The notes beneath the pieces are model-generated. The model was not told where the DNA came from, did not search any database, and saw only the letters and a program-made list of their open reading frames with translations. Made by a program: the position numbers and the translations under genes. 64,000 nt of DNA from an uncultured Oceanospirillales bacterium. GTDB lineage: Bacteria > Pseudomonadota > Gammaproteobacteria > Xanthomonadales > SZUA-36. The DNA is taken from contig CAJXKA010000006.1 in NCBI GenBank assembly GCA_913055655.1, forward strand, positions 49,126 through 113,125, given 5' to 3'. Below are positions 42,564-51,517 of this stretch, one piece after another; within the stretch, counting starts at the first letter, position 1, and each line of letters begins with the position of its first letter.

Positions 42564-43991
42564 ATGCAGTATTTCCCGGTGTTCATGGACCTTCGCGGCG
42601 AAACCGTGGCGGTGATCGGCGGTGGCGCAGTGGCGGAACGCAAGATCCGGCTGTTGCTGAAAGCCGGCGCGCGCGTGCGCCTGGTGGCGCGCGAACTCAA
42701 CGACACCGTGACCACGTGGTCGAATGACGGCCAGGTCCACTGGGCCGCCCGTGACTACACCGGTGGCGAACTGGACGGCGCCCGACTGGTATTCGCCGCC
42801 AGCGACGACGACGCCCTGAACCGCCGCGTTCACGCCGATGCCGAAGCACGCCGCATCCCGGTCAACGTAGTCGACGACCGCGAACACTGCCGTTTCATTA
42901 CCCCCGCCATCGTCGACCGCGACCCGGTGACCGTGGCGATTTCCAGCGGTGGCCAGTCACCGGTGCTCGCGCGCCGGGTGCGCAGCTGGATCGAACGGTT
43001 GTTGCCCGCCGGACTGGGCGCGGTGGCCCGCGCGGCCGGGAACCTGCGCACGAAGGCGGCGCGGTTGCCGCTGGAACAACGCCGGCAGTTCTGGGACCGC
43101 ATGTTGAACCGCCAGGGCGTCGATGCCCTCACCCGGCTACCCGAAGACGAGATCGAATCACGACTGGGCCACGAGCTGGCCGCGGAAGTCGCACTGGAGA
43201 CCGCCCATAACGCCGGCGCCCCACGCCCCGGTCGTGTCATCCTGGTCGGCGCCGGCCCCGGCCGCGCCGACCTGCTGACCATCCGTGCCCAGCAGGCGCT
43301 GGGCCAGGCCGATGTGATCCTGCACGACCGGCTGGTGCCCGCCGACATCCTGGAAGTGGCGCGTCGCGACGCCGAGTTCATCGACGTCGGCAAGCGCTCA
43401 GGCAATCACCATGAGACCCAGGCCGGCATCCACGACCTGATGGTCGAACACGCCCGGCGCGGTCGCGTGGTCGTGCGCCTGAAAGGCGGCGACCCGTTCG
43501 TGTTCGGTCGCGGCGGTGAAGAACTGGAACACCTGCGTGCCCACGATATCGAATACGAAGTCGTTCCCGGCGTGACGGCCGCCACCGCCTGCGCCGCCTT
43601 TGCCGGCATCCCGCTCACCCACCGTGACCATTCACAGGCGCTGACCCTGATCACCGGCCATACGCAACTGGACGGCAAAGACCCGGCCTGGGCCGAACTG
43701 GCCGGCGAAGGCCGGACGCTGGCCATCTACATGGGCGTCAAGCAAGCCCCGGTGCTGCGCGACAAGTTGCTCAAGGCGGGACTGGCGCCCGACCTGCCGG
43801 TCGCCCTGGTCGCCGACGGTGCCCGCGATACACAACAGGTCTTCCACGGTTCGATCCGGCACCTGCCGGCACTGGCCGCGCGCGCGCCCAGCGGCGCGCC
43901 AGGGTTGTTCATCATCGGCCGCGTGGCGCGGCTGGGCGAAACGCTGGCGTGGTTTGGCGGCCAGGTGCGGGAGTCTCAGCGCGCCGCGTGA
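42564..43991 (+). CDS. cysG: Siroheme synthase CysG (trifunctional)
   Basis: The 475-residue protein has the N-terminal dehydrogenase/ferrochelatase half (MQYFPVFMDLRGETVAVIGG with the nucleotide motif GGGAVAE at about 18) and the C-terminal uroporphyrinogen-III methyltransferase half (VGAGPGRADLLT near 229, GGDPFVFGRGGEE near 309, and GVTAATACAAF). It makes siroheme for CysI, so its position beside cysJIH makes functional sense. Ribosome binding site is GGAACAGGAC seven bases before the ATG. Its stop is four bases from the stop of the convergent toxin gene. Confidence 0.95.
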   Translation: MQYFPVFMDLRGETVAVIGGGAVAERKIRLLLKAGARVRLVARELNDTVTTWSNDGQVHWAARDYTGGELDGARLVFAASDDDALNRRVHADAEARRIPVNVVDDREHCRFITPAIVDRDPVTVAISSGGQSPVLARRVRSWIERLLPAGLGAVARAAGNLRTKAARLPLEQRRQFWDRMLNRQGVDALTRLPEDEIESRLGHELAAEVALETAHNAGAPRPGRVILVGAGPGRADLLTIRAQQALGQADVILHDRLVPADILEVARRDAEFIDVGKRSGNHHETQAGIHDLMVEHARRGRVVVRLKGGDPFVFGRGGEELEHLRAHDIEYEVVPGVTAATACAAFAGIPLTHRDHSQALTLITGHTQLDGKDPAWAELAGEGRTLAIYMGVKQAPVLRDKLLKAGLAPDLPVALVADGARDTQQVFHGSIRHLPALAARAPSGAPGLFIIGRVARLGETLAWFGGQVRESQRAA

Positions 43992-43995
43992 TCAC

Positions 43996-44253
43996 TCAGC
44001 GATAAACACGGCTCCGGTGCGCAACCTTGACCACGGTCACGACCAGTTTTTGGTCGATGACCTCGTAGATGATCCGGTAAACGCCCTGGCGGACGCGGTA
44101 TCGCTCAAAGCCGGACAACTTTTCACACCCCCCTGGCCGCGGGTCGTCGCGTAGCGCCTCGATACGCCGCAGGATTCGTGCGACATCCCGGTTGGGTACG
44201 GAACGCAGGTCTTTGGCGACCGATCGCTTAATGACCAGTTCATATCTTGCCAT
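43996..44253 (-). CDS. RelE/ParE-family toxin
   Basis: The 85-residue protein is a compact RelE/ParE member: YELVIKRSVAKDLRSVP at the N-terminus, then GCEKLSGFERYRVRQGVYRIIYEV and the end VVKVAHRSRVYR. The RelE-like Arg and Tyr residues of the C-terminal strand are present. RelE members cut mRNA on the ribosome and ParE members poison gyrase; which applies here cannot be told. Its start lies within the antitoxin gene, an overlap of 14 bases. Confidence 0.85.
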   Translation of the reverse strand: MARYELVIKRSVAKDLRSVPNRDVARILRRIEALRDDPRPGGCEKLSGFERYRVRQGVYRIIYEVIDQKLVVTVVKVAHRSRVYR

Positions 44254-44473
44254 GGGCCTTCAGGTCATCCAGCAGCGCTTCGTAGGTCATGGTCGGCTCC
44301 GCGACGCGATTTTCGAACGCGGCCAGGTCTTCCTGGTCTTCGGCCAGCGCGGCACGAACCGCATCGTTGACCAGGTCAGAGATCGACCGGTTGGTATGCG
44401 CCGCCTTGACGCGAAGCGCGGCATGAAGACCCGCATCAAAGTAGATCGTGGCCCGTTTACTGGCTTCACTCAT
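44240..44473 (-). CDS. Antitoxin with ribbon-helix-helix-like domain
   Basis: I chose the ATG at 44473; a GTG nine bases upstream (44482) also remains possible. The 77-residue protein starts with KRATIYFDAGLHAALRVKAA, a ribbon-helix-helix-type segment, followed by NRSISDLVNDAVRAALA and an acidic, likely disordered tail that would bind the toxin. Antitoxin-first order and gene overlap with the RelE-like toxin are typical. The inverted repeat at 44485-44500 just upstream is a fitting operator. Confidence 0.8.
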   Translation of the reverse strand: MSEASKRATIYFDAGLHAALRVKAAHTNRSISDLVNDAVRAALAEDQEDLAAFENRVAEPTMTYEALLDDLKAHGKI

Positions 44474-44484
44474 GGCATTCACAC

Positions 44485-44500
44485 TAACGTTTTAACGTTA
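44485..44500. promoter_or_regulatory. Operator-like palindrome of the RHH antitoxin
   Basis: TAACGTT-TT-AACGTTA is a perfect 7+7 inverted repeat with a two-base spacer, three bases upstream of the alternative GTG start at 44482 and 12 upstream of the ATG. A separate hairpin CACCCGG/CCGGGTG (44512-44530) lies further out between the two toxin-antitoxin operons. Confidence 0.65.
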
Positions 44501-44558
44501 TAACATCATAGCACCCGGCCGAACCGGGTGTGGTGCCGGTATGAACATCGTCAAATTT

Positions 44559-44579
44559 ACATGTCATACTACATGTCAT
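44559..44579 (+). promoter_or_regulatory. Direct repeat overlapping the MazE start codon
   Basis: Two copies of ACATGTCAT occur at 44559-44567 and 44571-44579, spaced 12 bases apart. The second reaches into the ATG start codon at 44578. No Shine-Dalgarno sequence is visible, so translation may be leaderless or coupled to operator binding. Likely bound by the MazE-type antitoxin; inferred. Confidence 0.55.
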
Positions 44580-44802
44580 GCCTAATCGAAACTCAATCCG
44601 CGAAAGCGTGCAGAAGTATCGTGACAGGATGCGCCGCTCCGGCTTCCGGCTGATCCAGATGTGGGTACCCGACACCCGCGCGGATGAGTTCGCCGAAGAG
44701 TGCCGGCGACAATCCCTGGAAGCTTCCCGTCACCACGAGCTCGAGAACGACGTCATGGACTGGGCTGACCGAAATCGCGATACGGAAGACTGGACGCCGT
44801 GA
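44578..44802 (+). CDS. MazE-family antitoxin (DUF3018)
   Basis: The 74-residue protein matches the DUF3018 antitoxin group: VQKYRDRMRRSGFRLIQMWVP followed by DTRADEFAEECRRQS, and an acidic tail ending EDWTP. It is followed by a MazF-type toxin with a four-base overlap (GTGA). The antitoxin binds the toxin and its own promoter. It is divergent from the RelE-type module, so two toxin-antitoxin operons face away from each other across about 95 bases. Confidence 0.88.
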   Translation: MPNRNSIRESVQKYRDRMRRSGFRLIQMWVPDTRADEFAEECRRQSLEASRHHELENDVMDWADRNRDTEDWTP

Positions 44803-45128
44803 AGCGCGGGGACGTCGTCCTGGTCGCACTGCCAGGCGACTACGGAAAGCCGAGGCCCGCCCTCGTCATCCAGTCGGACTTCTTCAATGAGCTTCATACC
44901 AGCGTATCTGTCGCCCCGCTCACCAGCACGATCATAGATGCGCCCCTGTTTCGGCTGACGCTGGAGCCTGCACCGGCCAACGGGCTACGGTCGCTGTCCC
45001 AGGTGATGATTGATAAGTCCACGGCCGTCCGCGCCGACCGCATCGGCGATACGGTTGGTCGACTGGATGACAAGGACATGACCCGCGTGAACCGGGCGCT
45101 GATGGTGTGGTTTGGCCTCGCCGCCTGA
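44799..45128 (+). CDS. mazF: MazF/PemK-family endoribonuclease toxin
   Basis: The 109-residue protein starts at GTG 44799 within the MazE stop codon. It has the MazF opening KRGDVVLVALPGDYGKPRPALVIQ, the middle VSVAPLTSTI and the LRSLSQVMIDKSTAVRADRIG strand, including the Arg and Ser/Thr residues used in RNA cleavage. It likely cuts mRNA at a short sequence; the exact target is unknown. It runs toward the LssY lipoprotein gene on the other strand. Confidence 0.9.
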   Translation: MKRGDVVLVALPGDYGKPRPALVIQSDFFNELHTSVSVAPLTSTIIDAPLFRLTLEPAPANGLRSLSQVMIDKSTAVRADRIGDTVGRLDDKDMTRVNRALMVWFGLAA

Positions 45129-45160
45129 TCATCCAAGGCCCAGCGTTGCAGATCGACGCG

Positions 45161-46438
45161 CTACTTCCTGTCCCGGTACGCCCGCAGCGGCGCTGATTCT
45201 TCCCAGTCCAGGATCCGGATCTCGTCGAGCGACACCGGGCGCTCACTGAAAAACATCACCGCGCGCAGGCCATCGGAGTAGTACGGGTCGGGGGTCAGGT
45301 TGTAGTGGGTATTCTCGAACGTGGAGAGCTGCGAGCCTTTCACGTAACCAAAGGCCGTCAGCGACTGCGAATACGCCAGGTCCTCGATCAGGCCTTCTCG
45401 GGTCTTGTCCACGGCCGGATCAATGGCGTGCGTGGTGATCGTCGGCCAGTTCAGCTTGACGCCGATATCGCGGCTGATCTGGCCGAGGTACACCTCCATG
45501 CCGCGGTAGCGATAGGGCGTCTGCCAAAGCCGCATGTGGTTGCGCAGGTGGATTGAACTGCGGGCTTTCTGCAGCCCGAGGTCCTGTGGCCGGCCGTAGA
45601 CGTAAAGCGGGCTGATCGGCGAGTAGCGATAGCGGCTGCCGAACAGGAACGACTTGACAGTCTTCCAGGCCGAGGCGCCGTAGGTGACCTCCGTCTGGTG
45701 CCAGCCGCGTCGGATCAGGGCCGAGAAAATGTGTTGCCGGTCGCCCACCAGCACGATATTCAGCGGGTCGCCTTCATCGTCACCGTTCTTGTTCAGCGTG
45801 GTCGCGGGCAGCGCTTCCAGCGCCTTCACCAATTCCGGTTCATCGTCCAGTTCAAAGGTTTCGGGCCAGGTGTCGTCCAGGTTCACCTGGTCGACATCGG
45901 TGACCAGGCCGGGCACCGGTATGACGAACGAAAAACTCAGCTGGCGAACGGTGGCCACCAGGTCGACATTCACCGCCTTGAAGCCTTCGTCCAGGTTGGC
46001 AAACACGTAGCCGGAGACCACTTCGCCAGGGCCGATCGGGTTGCGGAAGGCGATATCGTAGAAGAACAGGTCCATCTCGTGGCGGGTCTCTTTCGACCCG
46101 GCGTGACGCTGGTAGGCCGCCTCGAGCGCCGAGTAGCGCTCCGGGTCAACACCGGTTTTCATCAGCACCCAGGGCGTGTCGGAGCGGTTATCGACTTCAA
46201 TCCAGACCGGCTGGATCCGGTCGCGGTAGAGCGCGGTGCCGAAGATCCGCTCGGTCTCCTCGGCCGACGGTACGCCGACAGTCACGGTCACGTCCTCACG
46301 TGTCGCCGTTTGCGCGCGCTCGAGAAACGGCGGGCGGTCGAATGTCTCGGGTTTTTTCCATGCCGGGTTGCAGCCCGCCAGCAGCGCCAGCGCCAGGACC
46401 AGGCAGACACTCAAAAGCGGGCGATTCAACCGGTGCAT
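45161..46438 (-). CDS. LssY C-terminal domain lipoprotein
   Basis: The 425-residue protein is a predicted lipoprotein (lipobox LAGC, Cys23). The C-terminal half carries the LssY_C pattern: DPLNIVLVGDRQHIFSALIRRGWHQTEV at residues about 225-252 and LYVYGRPQDLGLQKARSS near 282. The LssY family is linked to secretion or envelope proteins; its role is unclear. It lies 10 bases after the phospholipase D gene, as the last gene of the operon with DUF3604 copy 3. Confidence 0.8.
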   Translation of the reverse strand: MHRLNRPLLSVCLVLALALLAGCNPAWKKPETFDRPPFLERAQTATREDVTVTVGVPSAEETERIFGTALYRDRIQPVWIEVDNRSDTPWVLMKTGVDPERYSALEAAYQRHAGSKETRHEMDLFFYDIAFRNPIGPGEVVSGYVFANLDEGFKAVNVDLVATVRQLSFSFVIPVPGLVTDVDQVNLDDTWPETFELDDEPELVKALEALPATTLNKNGDDEGDPLNIVLVGDRQHIFSALIRRGWHQTEVTYGASAWKTVKSFLFGSRYRYSPISPLYVYGRPQDLGLQKARSSIHLRNHMRLWQTPYRYRGMEVYLGQISRDIGVKLNWPTITTHAIDPAVDKTREGLIEDLAYSQSLTAFGYVKGSQLSTFENTHYNLTPDPYYSDGLRAVMFFSERPVSLDEIRILDWEESAPLRAYRDRK

Positions 46439-46448
46439 GGTCAGAGCC

Positions 46449-47975
46449 TCAATAGAGTTCCTTCGGGAACAGGCGGAAGATCATGTCGAGGATGCGCTGG
46501 CCGAAATGCCGGGCCGGCTGGCTGTCAACGCGCTCCTGCGCATTCGTCCAGTACAGGTCACCGTCTTCGTCGAGGTGCACCTGCCAGGCATTTTCGGGTG
46601 CCATGTCGCGTTCCATTACCGCCACCAGTTCGGCGGCCAGGCCCGGGCTGTGCACGTAAACCCCCATCTCGGTGTTGATCTCGGCGGAGCGTGGGTCGAA
46701 ATTCATCGAGCCGATAAACACCCACTCGCGGTCGACGACGAAGGCCTTGGAGTGCAGGCCGACGAACTCACCGTGCACCGGCGGCACTTCCACCACGCTC
46801 GACTGGATGTCCGGGTTGGCCTGCATCTCGAATAGTTCCACACCCACCCGCAGGAAATCGTCCCGCCAGCCCTTGTAGTGGCTGTTCACCGCCGGCACGT
46901 CATGCGAGGCCAGCGAATTGGTCAGGATCTTCACCTTCACGCCGCGGTCGGTCAGCGACTTCATGAAGTCGATGGCCGGCTGGTCCGGGATGACATAGGC
47001 GTTGGTGATCAGCAGTTCCTCGGTTGCGCGGCCCATCTCGGGAAACAGGGTCGCGACGACATCCTGGCGGATCGCTTCTTCCTCGGTCTGGTCGAACACC
47101 ACGCGGCTGGGGCCCATGTGCAGCTGGCCCGCCAGCGCATCCAGCTCCGCCTGCCAGTCCTGGGGCAGCCGTGAAAATCGCGCCAGCTCGGGTGCGCTGG
47201 CGATGCGCTCACGGATATTCGCCAGCGTCTCGCGGGCATATTCCGGGTCGCCTTCCAGGTCCAGGTTGCGTGCCGACAGCACCCAGTCGCTGTTCCAGAA
47301 GTGGTCGAACAGCGCATTGGCCTGTTTCGCCACGGGGCCGATGCCCAGGACATCCAGGTCATGGAAGTTGTAGTCATGGCCGAGGCCGAAATAGTGGTCG
47401 CCGATATTGCGCCCACCGATCACGGCCGCCCGTCCATCGACGATGACGAGCTTGTCATGCATGCGCGTGTTCAGGCGCTCCATTTCCATGACCATCTCAC
47501 CGCCCCGGGACAGCAGTCCGCGCTCCTTCCACGGGTTAAACAGCCGAAACTCGATATTCGGGTGGCGGTGAATCTCGTAAATGGCCTGGTCAAGGCCGAT
47601 GGTCAGCAGGTCATCGACAATCAGCCGGACCTTGACGCCCCGGTCCGCGGCACGGATGGCACGGTCCAGCAGCAACAGCCCGACATTGTCCGGGTACCAG
47701 AGATAGGTCTGGATATCGACTGAACGGACGGCCGAGTCGATCACCGCCAGGCGCCAGTCCAGGCTGGGCTTGCTGGCATCCAGCAGGTGGAACCCGGAGA
47801 TGTCCTCGCCGTGCGCGGTGCGGATGGCCTCGGCCATCTCGTAGAGCGGACCTTCGGTGGCCGGTGGCAGTGCGTAGCCCGGCGGGTCCAGGATGGGTTC
47901 GTCGCGGATGGACGGGCCGGCACAGCCCGCCAGGAGTAGTGCGAGCGCAGTAACCGCCGCGAACCTGGTCATCAA
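46449..47975 (-). CDS. Phospholipase D-family protein (ClsC-like)
   Basis: The 508-residue protein has a lipobox signal (LAGC, Cys18) and two HKD motifs: MHDKLVIVDGRA (near 173) with GGRNIGD and LHSKAFVVDREW (near 407) with GSMNFDPRS. Both are intact, as in cardiolipin synthase C or phospholipase D. The signal peptide and lipobox place it in the envelope. Its start overlaps the DUF3604 stop by four bases (ATGA), implying coupling. Substrate choice (cardiolipin synthesis or lipid hydrolysis) cannot be told. Confidence 0.85.
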   Translation of the reverse strand: MMTRFAAVTALALLLAGCAGPSIRDEPILDPPGYALPPATEGPLYEMAEAIRTAHGEDISGFHLLDASKPSLDWRLAVIDSAVRSVDIQTYLWYPDNVGLLLLDRAIRAADRGVKVRLIVDDLLTIGLDQAIYEIHRHPNIEFRLFNPWKERGLLSRGGEMVMEMERLNTRMHDKLVIVDGRAAVIGGRNIGDHYFGLGHDYNFHDLDVLGIGPVAKQANALFDHFWNSDWVLSARNLDLEGDPEYARETLANIRERIASAPELARFSRLPQDWQAELDALAGQLHMGPSRVVFDQTEEEAIRQDVVATLFPEMGRATEELLITNAYVIPDQPAIDFMKSLTDRGVKVKILTNSLASHDVPAVNSHYKGWRDDFLRVGVELFEMQANPDIQSSVVEVPPVHGEFVGLHSKAFVVDREWVFIGSMNFDPRSAEINTEMGVYVHSPGLAAELVAVMERDMAPENAWQVHLDEDGDLYWTNAQERVDSQPARHFGQRILDMIFRLFPKELY

Positions 47976-49858
47976 TTGACCTCGTACCAGATTGGAGATC
48001 CCCAGGCCCGCTCGACGATCTGCCGCTTCACGTCATCTGCATAAGTGACGCCCTCCCGGATTTCGTCGTAAAGCGTCCAGCGCGCGGTTGGCAGCTGCAG
48101 GACACGAACGTAGTAGTACGCTTCCTCGGCCGGGTCGAAGTCGGGGTCAACCCAGCGCCCCATCAGCTGTGCGTCGCCTTTTTCCGTGTTGAACTGCCCG
48201 GTTTCCATGTCGATGGGCGCATCAATGGGGGCAACCGTTCCATCGGCGGCCATCCGGCCGTCAGAGGCAACCACGTCGTAGACGGTGTCTTTCATTTCGC
48301 CGCCCTCCAGCCAGCCCTTGATCACCTGGATACGGTCCAGGTTCGGGCCATCAGGGTCTTTCGCGGCCCAGACCAGGATTTCGGGTGCCCCGGCGCCCGT
48401 GTAATTACCGCCCATGGGTACGCCCCGTTCGTAGCCATCGGTGACAAACGCTTCATAGGAATCGTACGAATCCTGGTAACCCTGGCCGGCGAACGCGCGC
48501 ACCCGGATGCGCGGCCCGCTGGTCGCAAAGGTTTCTTTTGCGGCCATCGCGTCCCAGATGGCGCCGCGGGTATTCGACGTGGCCCATACGCCGGTGATGG
48601 CGCCGGGGTTCGTGTCCGCGATTTCCATTTCGCCTTCAAGGGCGTTGGCGGCCCGGGCTTCCGGATCACGGTCGGTCAGGCCGTGGCTGCCGACCCGGTA
48701 GTTGTCCTCTGACACGTTGCCGGGGCTGCCGTTGTGATTGTCGGTTCCGCCGACAAAACCGTACTTGAAGGGGTTGGTGCCCAGGTCGGCACGGTACTTC
48801 AGGCCGCGACCCAGGCCGTAGCGGACGAAGTTCTGTTTCATGAACGTCCGGTCGTTGTAGTCCTGGAGGGTCGTGGCGTTTTCGAAATCGGCAAACTCGT
48901 CAGCCTGCCAGAACTGGGGCACCACTTCCGAGTTGCCCTTCACCTGCATCATCTCGACCAGCGGTTCCATGCTCGCGCGCGTGGTGACGTAGGCCTCGTC
49001 AATCGGATCACCGCTTAACGTCGTCTCGGGAAAATCCAGGCCCTTGCTCTCGTTGGCATTGTGCGGCATCGCGAATACCTGCCGTCCCTGTGATCGCTGC
49101 AGCGCCATCCAGGCCCAGAGGTCTTCGGGGTCGGCGCTTTCGTTCGATGAAAATGGGATCTCCGGCACGTTGGCGTCACGAAACAGCACGTTGCGGTGCA
49201 GGTTGCCGCCCCCGGGCGCCGACGTCCATTCATAGGCGTGAATGGTGGTGAACGTGCCCGGATCGTAGTGGGCCTCGGTCGCTTCAACATTCTTCTGCCA
49301 GGTCGAGGCGATGGCCGCCTCGCCCTGGAAAAACGGCGGGTGCGGGTCGTCCCCCGTACTCAGGGGCGTCAGGACATACTGGCCATACAGCCCCAAAGCA
49401 GTTTCCAGATCCTCTGCCTCGCGGAAGGAACGGGCAACCGGATGGTCATAGCCCGGGGCACCCGGGTTCATCAGGCTGAAGGCCTCGCCCATGAACTCGG
49501 AATGATCAGTCACCGCACAGAAATCCAGTGGCCGCTTGATGCGGTGCGGGCGGCCGTTCACCATGACTTCCTCACCCTTGGCAAAACGGTAGGCATCATC
49601 CGGTGTCAGCCGGTTGCCGCCGATGAATGCGTCCATCGACACCCCAGTGTGGATATGGGTTTCGCCGAAATAGGCGTCCTTGAGCGGGTTAACCGGAACG
49701 CGCGCTTCCTTCGCAGCCAGGTCATCCATGACCGGCTCGGCGACTTCGGGCACGGATTCCACGGAACGCCCGGCCTCCGATATTTCGGGCGCCGAAGCAT
49801 CTTGCTGACAGGCCACCAGGACCGTCGACAAACTCAAGGTCGCAAGCAGTGATCTCAT
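47972..49858 (-). CDS. DUF3604 family lipoprotein, copy 3
   Basis: The 628-residue protein has a lipobox signal ending LVAC (Cys17). The core motifs are YFGETHIHTGVS (His68, His70), AVTDHSEFMG, YEWTSAPGGGNLHRN, GGTDNHNG (Asp-Asn-His instead of Asp-Thr-His), and RVLQLPTARW. It heads an operon with the phospholipase D and LssY genes. The close similarity among the three copies suggests old gene family expansion rather than recent duplication. Function is unknown. Confidence 0.85.
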   Translation of the reverse strand: MRSLLATLSLSTVLVACQQDASAPEISEAGRSVESVPEVAEPVMDDLAAKEARVPVNPLKDAYFGETHIHTGVSMDAFIGGNRLTPDDAYRFAKGEEVMVNGRPHRIKRPLDFCAVTDHSEFMGEAFSLMNPGAPGYDHPVARSFREAEDLETALGLYGQYVLTPLSTGDDPHPPFFQGEAAIASTWQKNVEATEAHYDPGTFTTIHAYEWTSAPGGGNLHRNVLFRDANVPEIPFSSNESADPEDLWAWMALQRSQGRQVFAMPHNANESKGLDFPETTLSGDPIDEAYVTTRASMEPLVEMMQVKGNSEVVPQFWQADEFADFENATTLQDYNDRTFMKQNFVRYGLGRGLKYRADLGTNPFKYGFVGGTDNHNGSPGNVSEDNYRVGSHGLTDRDPEARAANALEGEMEIADTNPGAITGVWATSNTRGAIWDAMAAKETFATSGPRIRVRAFAGQGYQDSYDSYEAFVTDGYERGVPMGGNYTGAGAPEILVWAAKDPDGPNLDRIQVIKGWLEGGEMKDTVYDVVASDGRMAADGTVAPIDAPIDMETGQFNTEKGDAQLMGRWVDPDFDPAEEAYYYVRVLQLPTARWTLYDEIREGVTYADDVKRQIVERAWGSPIWYEVN

Positions 49859-49930
49859 GTCAACCCTCCCGAATCAAAACGAATGGATTTCCCTGAGTCT
49901 AGCAGGCAGCAGGCATGAGTAGTGCGTTTC

Positions 49931-51517
49931 TCAGCCGGCGACCGACACCCTGGGGGTTGAACTCAACGCCGATGGCGCCGCGGCCAGGAAGGCCTTGCAG
50001 GCGGGATTCTCGGTTTCGTCGGTGTAGTGATAGCCGGTTTCATCCAGGAAGGCGTGGAAGCGTGCTTCATCAGCCTCGGGCACCAGGAAGCCGGCCAGCA
50101 CGCGGCCGTGGGCGGCGGCGTGGTTGCGGTAGTGGAACAGGCTGATTGACCAGCGACCGGCCAGCACGGTCAGGAATTCCAGCAGCGCGCCGGGGCGTTC
50201 CGGGAATTCGAAGCGATACAGGCGTTCGCGCTCGCCGGTGGGCAGGCAGCCGCCGACCAGGTGGCGCAGGTGCAGCTTGGCGACCTCGTTGCGCGACAGG
50301 TCGATGACCGCGTAGCCGCGCTCGGTGAGACGGTCTTCCAGCGTGGCCTCGGCCTCGCGCAGGCGCACGCCGACGAACACGCGCGCATCCGGTGTGCCGT
50401 TGTTGCGGTAGTTGAACTCGGAGACCGAGCAGTCACCCAGGGTGCGGCAGAATTCGAGGAAGCTGCCGGGCCGTTCGGGAATGGTGACGGCCAGCAGGGC
50501 CTCGTTGCCATCGCCCAGGGCGCAGCGTTCCACCACGTGGCCCAGGCGATCGAAATTGACATTGGCGCCGCTGACAATCGACACCCAGGCGCGTTCGGCG
50601 GCGGCATCTTCTGTCACCGCTTCGGGGTGGCGGGCGGCCCAGGCGATGGCGCCGGCCACGGCCAGCGCGCCGGCAGGTTCGGGCACGGCGCGGACTTCCT
50701 CGAAGACTGAACGCACCGCAGCGCAGACTTCATCCACGGTCACCGTGATCACCTCGTCCAGCAGCTCGCGGCACATCTCGAACGAGCGGCTGCCGACAAT
50801 GCGCACCGCGACGCCGTCGGCGAACATTCCGGTGGCGCCGATATCGACCGGCTCGCCGGCCTCGATGGCCGCTTTCATGCTGGCGGCGTCTTCGGGTTCG
50901 ACGCCGATGACTTTCGTGTTCGGGTAGATCGCCTTCACCGTGGCGGCCACGCCGGCGGCCATGCCGCCACCGCCGACCGGCACGAACACCACCGCGGGTG
51001 GTTTCGCCATCTGCTGGCCAATCTCGATGCCGATGGTGCCCTGCCCGGCGATCACATCGGGGTCGTTGAAGGGGTGCACGAAATAGGCGCCGGTCTTCTC
51101 CACGTCCGCCAGCGCGGCGGCGCAGGTGGCATCGTAGTCGTCGCCGGCCTGGACGATCTCGGCGCCCAGGGCTTCCACCGCCCTGACCTTGATCTCGGGC
51201 GTGGTGCGCGGCATGTAGATGCGCGCGGCGATGCCCAGTTCGCGCGCCGCCAGCGCCACGCCCTGGGCGTGGTTGCCGGCCGAGGCCGCCACGACGCCGC
51301 AGGCGCGTTGTTCGTCCGGCAGTTGGTGCAGGCAGTTGTAGGCGCCGCGCAGCTTGAACGCGAACGTGGGTTGCAGGTCTTCGCGTTTCAGCAGCAGGGG
51401 CACGCCGATGCGGGCCGACAGTTTCGGCGCCGGCTCCAGCGGCGTGCGTTTGGCCACGTCATACACCTGCGCGCGCAGGGCGCGCTGCAGGAACTCCGCG
51501 GCGAGGCCCTCGCTCAT
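49931..51517 (-). CDS. ilvA: Threonine ammonia-lyase (deaminase) IlvA
   Basis: The 528-residue protein is a fold-type II PLP enzyme. Lysine 55 in PTFAFKLRGAYN is the Schiff base, PVGGGGMAAG near 180 holds the phosphate loop, and two ACT-like regulatory domains fill the C-terminus (from about 335; segments RPGSFLEFCRTLG and RPGALLEFLTVLAG). It turns threonine to 2-oxobutanoate for isoleucine and is usually inhibited by isoleucine. Its ATG overlaps the leuB stop (TGATG). It is the last gene of the branched-chain operon. Confidence 0.95.
   Translation of the reverse strand: MSEGLAAEFLQRALRAQVYDVAKRTPLEPAPKLSARIGVPLLLKREDLQPTFAFKLRGAYNCLHQLPDEQRACGVVAASAGNHAQGVALAARELGIAARIYMPRTTPEIKVRAVEALGAEIVQAGDDYDATCAAALADVEKTGAYFVHPFNDPDVIAGQGTIGIEIGQQMAKPPAVVFVPVGGGGMAAGVAATVKAIYPNTKVIGVEPEDAASMKAAIEAGEPVDIGATGMFADGVAVRIVGSRSFEMCRELLDEVITVTVDEVCAAVRSVFEEVRAVPEPAGALAVAGAIAWAARHPEAVTEDAAAERAWVSIVSGANVNFDRLGHVVERCALGDGNEALLAVTIPERPGSFLEFCRTLGDCSVSEFNYRNNGTPDARVFVGVRLREAEATLEDRLTERGYAVIDLSRNEVAKLHLRHLVGGCLPTGERERLYRFEFPERPGALLEFLTVLAGRWSISLFHYRNHAAAHGRVLAGFLVPEADEARFHAFLDETGYHYTDETENPACKAFLAAAPSALSSTPRVSVAG

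Noticed and set aside
42273..42887. 204-codon minus-strand protein covering the cysB leader and cysG start
   Set aside because: Most of it is antisense to cysG; only its last 22 codons, starting at an internal ATG, are supported, as the leader peptide.
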